NCBI GenBank assembly: GCA_964446955.1
Contig: CAYUQJ010000003.1
Span: forward strand, 186,001 to 250,000
Direction: 5' to 3'
Source: Leptolinea sp964446955
GTDB lineage: Bacteria; Chloroflexota; Anaerolineae; Anaerolineales; Anaerolineaceae
DNA: 64,000 nt
Below are positions 62,652-64,000 of this stretch, piece by piece. Under the pieces are notes generated by a model. It was not told the DNA's origin. It did no database searches and saw only the letters and a program-made list of their open reading frames with translations. Within the stretch, counting starts at the first letter, position 1. Every line of letters begins with the position of its first letter. A program made the translations under genes and the position numbers.

Positions 62652-62935
62652 CTCGAAATGCTTTGATGGAAACGAGTACATCTGACATGCGCGGTCAGCG
62701 AGCCCGGGAATGGTGGAAGCCGGGTGCGGGCATCTGATGGAAAATCCTTCCGGAGCAGCAAGCTGAACAGTGGTAGTTACCACTTATTAAGCAAGCCGTA
62801 TTCGCCAAACGTTACGATGGGCGTGGGGATGGTAATAGTCCCTTACCAAGCGCCGGCAGATGACCGGAAGCAGGGTGGTACCGCGGGAAATCCTCTCGCC
62901 CCTGAAACGGGCGGGAGTTTTTATTTTCTGGAGGC
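62652..62935 (+). ncRNA. T-box riboswitch leader of ileS
   Basis: Stem I shows the AGTA box (GAGTA), the AG bulge and apical motif GGTGGAAG (62712-62719); the specifier on the 3' side is ATC (62732-62734), an Ile codon. The conserved T-box sequence with GGGTGGTACCGCGG is at 62870-62886. The terminator is a 9-bp stem (62893-62901/62909-62917) followed by T5 A T4. Uncharged tRNA-Ile would favour the antiterminator and let ileS be read; this is transcriptional control as in Firmicutes T-boxes. Confidence 0.95.
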
Positions 62936-62938
62936 CGG

Positions 62939-64000
62939 ATGTTTAAAAATGTAACCCCAAAAGTAGATGTTGTAAAAATGGAAGAAGCCATCCTTCAAAT
63001 GTGGAAGGAGAAGGACATATTCCATAAATCTGTAGAGCAACGTGAAGGCGGACCGAAATATGTGTTCTACGAAGGACCTCCAACAGCGAACGGGCATCCT
63101 GGTGTACATCATGTTCTAGCTCGATCTTTCAAAGACATGTTCCCACGGTACAAGACCATGCGTGGTTTTCACAGTATTCGTCGTGGTGGGTGGGATACAC
63201 ACGGTTTACCGGTTGAAATTGAAGTTGAGAAAAAATTGGGCTTCACCAATAAACAACAGATCGAAGACTATGGAATTGATAAATTCAACGAACTTTGCCG
63301 CGAATCGGCTTTTTCCTACATTCAAGAATGGGAGAAAATGACCGACCGCATGGCCTACTGGGCGGATATGGAAACCGCCTATGTAACCTACAAGAACAGC
63401 TATATTGAATCCATCTGGTGGATCCTGAAGAACTTTTGGGAAAAAGATCTGCTCTACCAGGGTTTTAAAGTCGTTCCATACTGTCCGCGATGCGGAACAC
63501 CTCTTTCGGACCATGAAGTAGCACTGGGGTACGATGACGCAGAGGATCCATCAGTTTATGTACGAATGCGTCTGGTGGATGAACCGGATACCTCTCTGTT
63601 GATATGGACAACCACTCCCTGGACTCTTCCGTCAAACGCGGCTGTTGCGGCGCACCCGGATGTCACTTACGTGGTGGCGGAACGAGTGATGGAAGATGGC
63701 AGGACAGAAAAACTGATCCTTGCCGAAGCACTGGTTGAGAAGGTCTTTGGAGAAGAAAAGGTCAACATCGTAAAAAAGATGACCGGAAAAGACCTGGAAG
63801 GGATGAAATACACCCCACTGTATAATTTCCTGCCGCTTGAAAAACCGGCTCATTTTGTTGCCCTGGCAGATTATGTATCGACTGAAGATGGAACCGGTCT
63901 TGTCCATACGGCTCCCGCGTATGGCGCGGAAGATATGATGCTTGGTAACGCGGTGGGTCTGCCGGTGATCCAGGCGGTCGGGGCGGATGGAAAATTCCTG
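62939..64000 (+). CDS. ileS: Isoleucyl-tRNA synthetase, 3' truncated by the window
   Basis: The first 354 residues are present; the gene runs off the right edge. The HIGH-like motif is NGHPGVHHVL near residue 48 and the editing-domain block LIWTTTPWTLPSN near 222. GWDTHGLPVEIEVEKKLG near 85 and the GVHH form of HIGH fit the eukaryote-like (type 2) IleRS group, known for mupirocin resistance; this is family knowledge and not tested. GGAGG lies 4 nt before the ATG. Expression should follow the T-box leader. Confidence 0.95.
   Translation, partial: MFKNVTPKVDVVKMEEAILQMWKEKDIFHKSVEQREGGPKYVFYEGPPTANGHPGVHHVLARSFKDMFPRYKTMRGFHSIRRGGWDTHGLPVEIEVEKKLGFTNKQQIEDYGIDKFNELCRESAFSYIQEWEKMTDRMAYWADMETAYVTYKNSYIESIWWILKNFWEKDLLYQGFKVVPYCPRCGTPLSDHEVALGYDDAEDPSVYVRMRLVDEPDTSLLIWTTTPWTLPSNAAVAAHPDVTYVVAERVMEDGRTEKLILAEALVEKVFGEEKVNIVKKMTGKDLEGMKYTPLYNFLPLEKPAHFVALADYVSTEDGTGLVHTAPAYGAEDMMLGNAVGLPVIQAVGADGKFL

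Noticed and set aside
62446..62688. 80-codon minus-strand frame before the GGDEF gene
   Set aside because: It overlaps the ileS promoter and the start of the T-box leader and shows no protein features.
1..64000. CRISPR array, insertion sequence or prophage
   Set aside because: No regularly spaced direct repeats, transposase or integrase genes or terminal inverted repeats were seen.

Overview
The window reads as one contiguous piece of a bacterial chromosome of moderate GC content, densely coded on both strands, with no insertion sequence, prophage or CRISPR array visible. The gene complement points to the Chloroflexota, most likely class Anaerolineae: a short YidC without the large periplasmic domain, a diadenylate cyclase (CdaA) with YbbR, a stand-alone XPB-N-like helicase-associated protein, a DUF429 protein, serine/threonine kinases carrying FHA or beta-propeller domains, a T-box in front of a eukaryote-like IleRS, and a G5/3D cell-wall protein. 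This placement is inference from gene content, since no 16S gene is present.

Left part (1-23 kb). An ACT-domain regulator and glycine C-acetyltransferase come first, then a secreted SGNH/CBM11-like protein. Next is an ECF sigma module: a sigma factor and a membrane partner on the + strand, divergent from a DUF4097 surface protein and a DUF6249 membrane protein. Both directions start from copies of the same promoter (TGAAAC, 18 nt, GTCTAA). After that come a helicase-associated protein, a lipid kinase, a three-gene signalling cluster (DUF4388, Arf-like GTPase, V4R-like protein), and a minus-strand catabolic operon (P5C dehydrogenase, GctA/GctB-type CoA-transferase, 2-hydroxyacid dehydrogenase, HAD, DMT transporter). 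A chemoreceptor and serS follow.

Middle part (23-46 kb). Ferritin, rlmB, cysS and a PIN/TRAM membrane RNase lie on the minus strand. A Ser/Thr kinase with an extracellular propeller is on the plus strand. A minus-strand set holds a G5/3D protein, rsmA, lepB and a YgiT-type zinc finger. A monocistronic tRNA-Phe unit has its own promoter and terminator. An FHA/zinc-ribbon kinase whose catalytic HRD motif reads HRN is divergent from two tandem STAS/SEC14-like proteins. Then come coaE-cdaA-ybbR-der, deoC, a dolichol-phosphate-mannose-synthase-like glycosyltransferase, a TPR protein, mtaB and L-lactate dehydrogenase.

Right part (46-64 kb). A two-gene unit encodes a 77-residue protein and a FIST-like protein. 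The pantothenate operon panB-panE-panC follows, then a KimA-like K+ transporter with two TrkA-type RCK proteins. The classical rpmH-rnpA-yidD-yidC-jag locus starts at a clear sigma-70 promoter and has a PQQ-propeller lipoprotein gene inserted in it. A pyrimidine-nucleoside phosphorylase, an AraC/GyrI regulator, a C45 acyltransferase-like protein and a PAS-GGDEF cyclase lead to a T-box leader and ileS, which runs off the right edge.

The strongest less-described points are the matched divergent ECF promoters, the FHA pseudokinase beside duplicated STAS-like proteins, the DUF4388/GTPase/V4R-like cluster, and the odd T-loop of tRNA-Phe.
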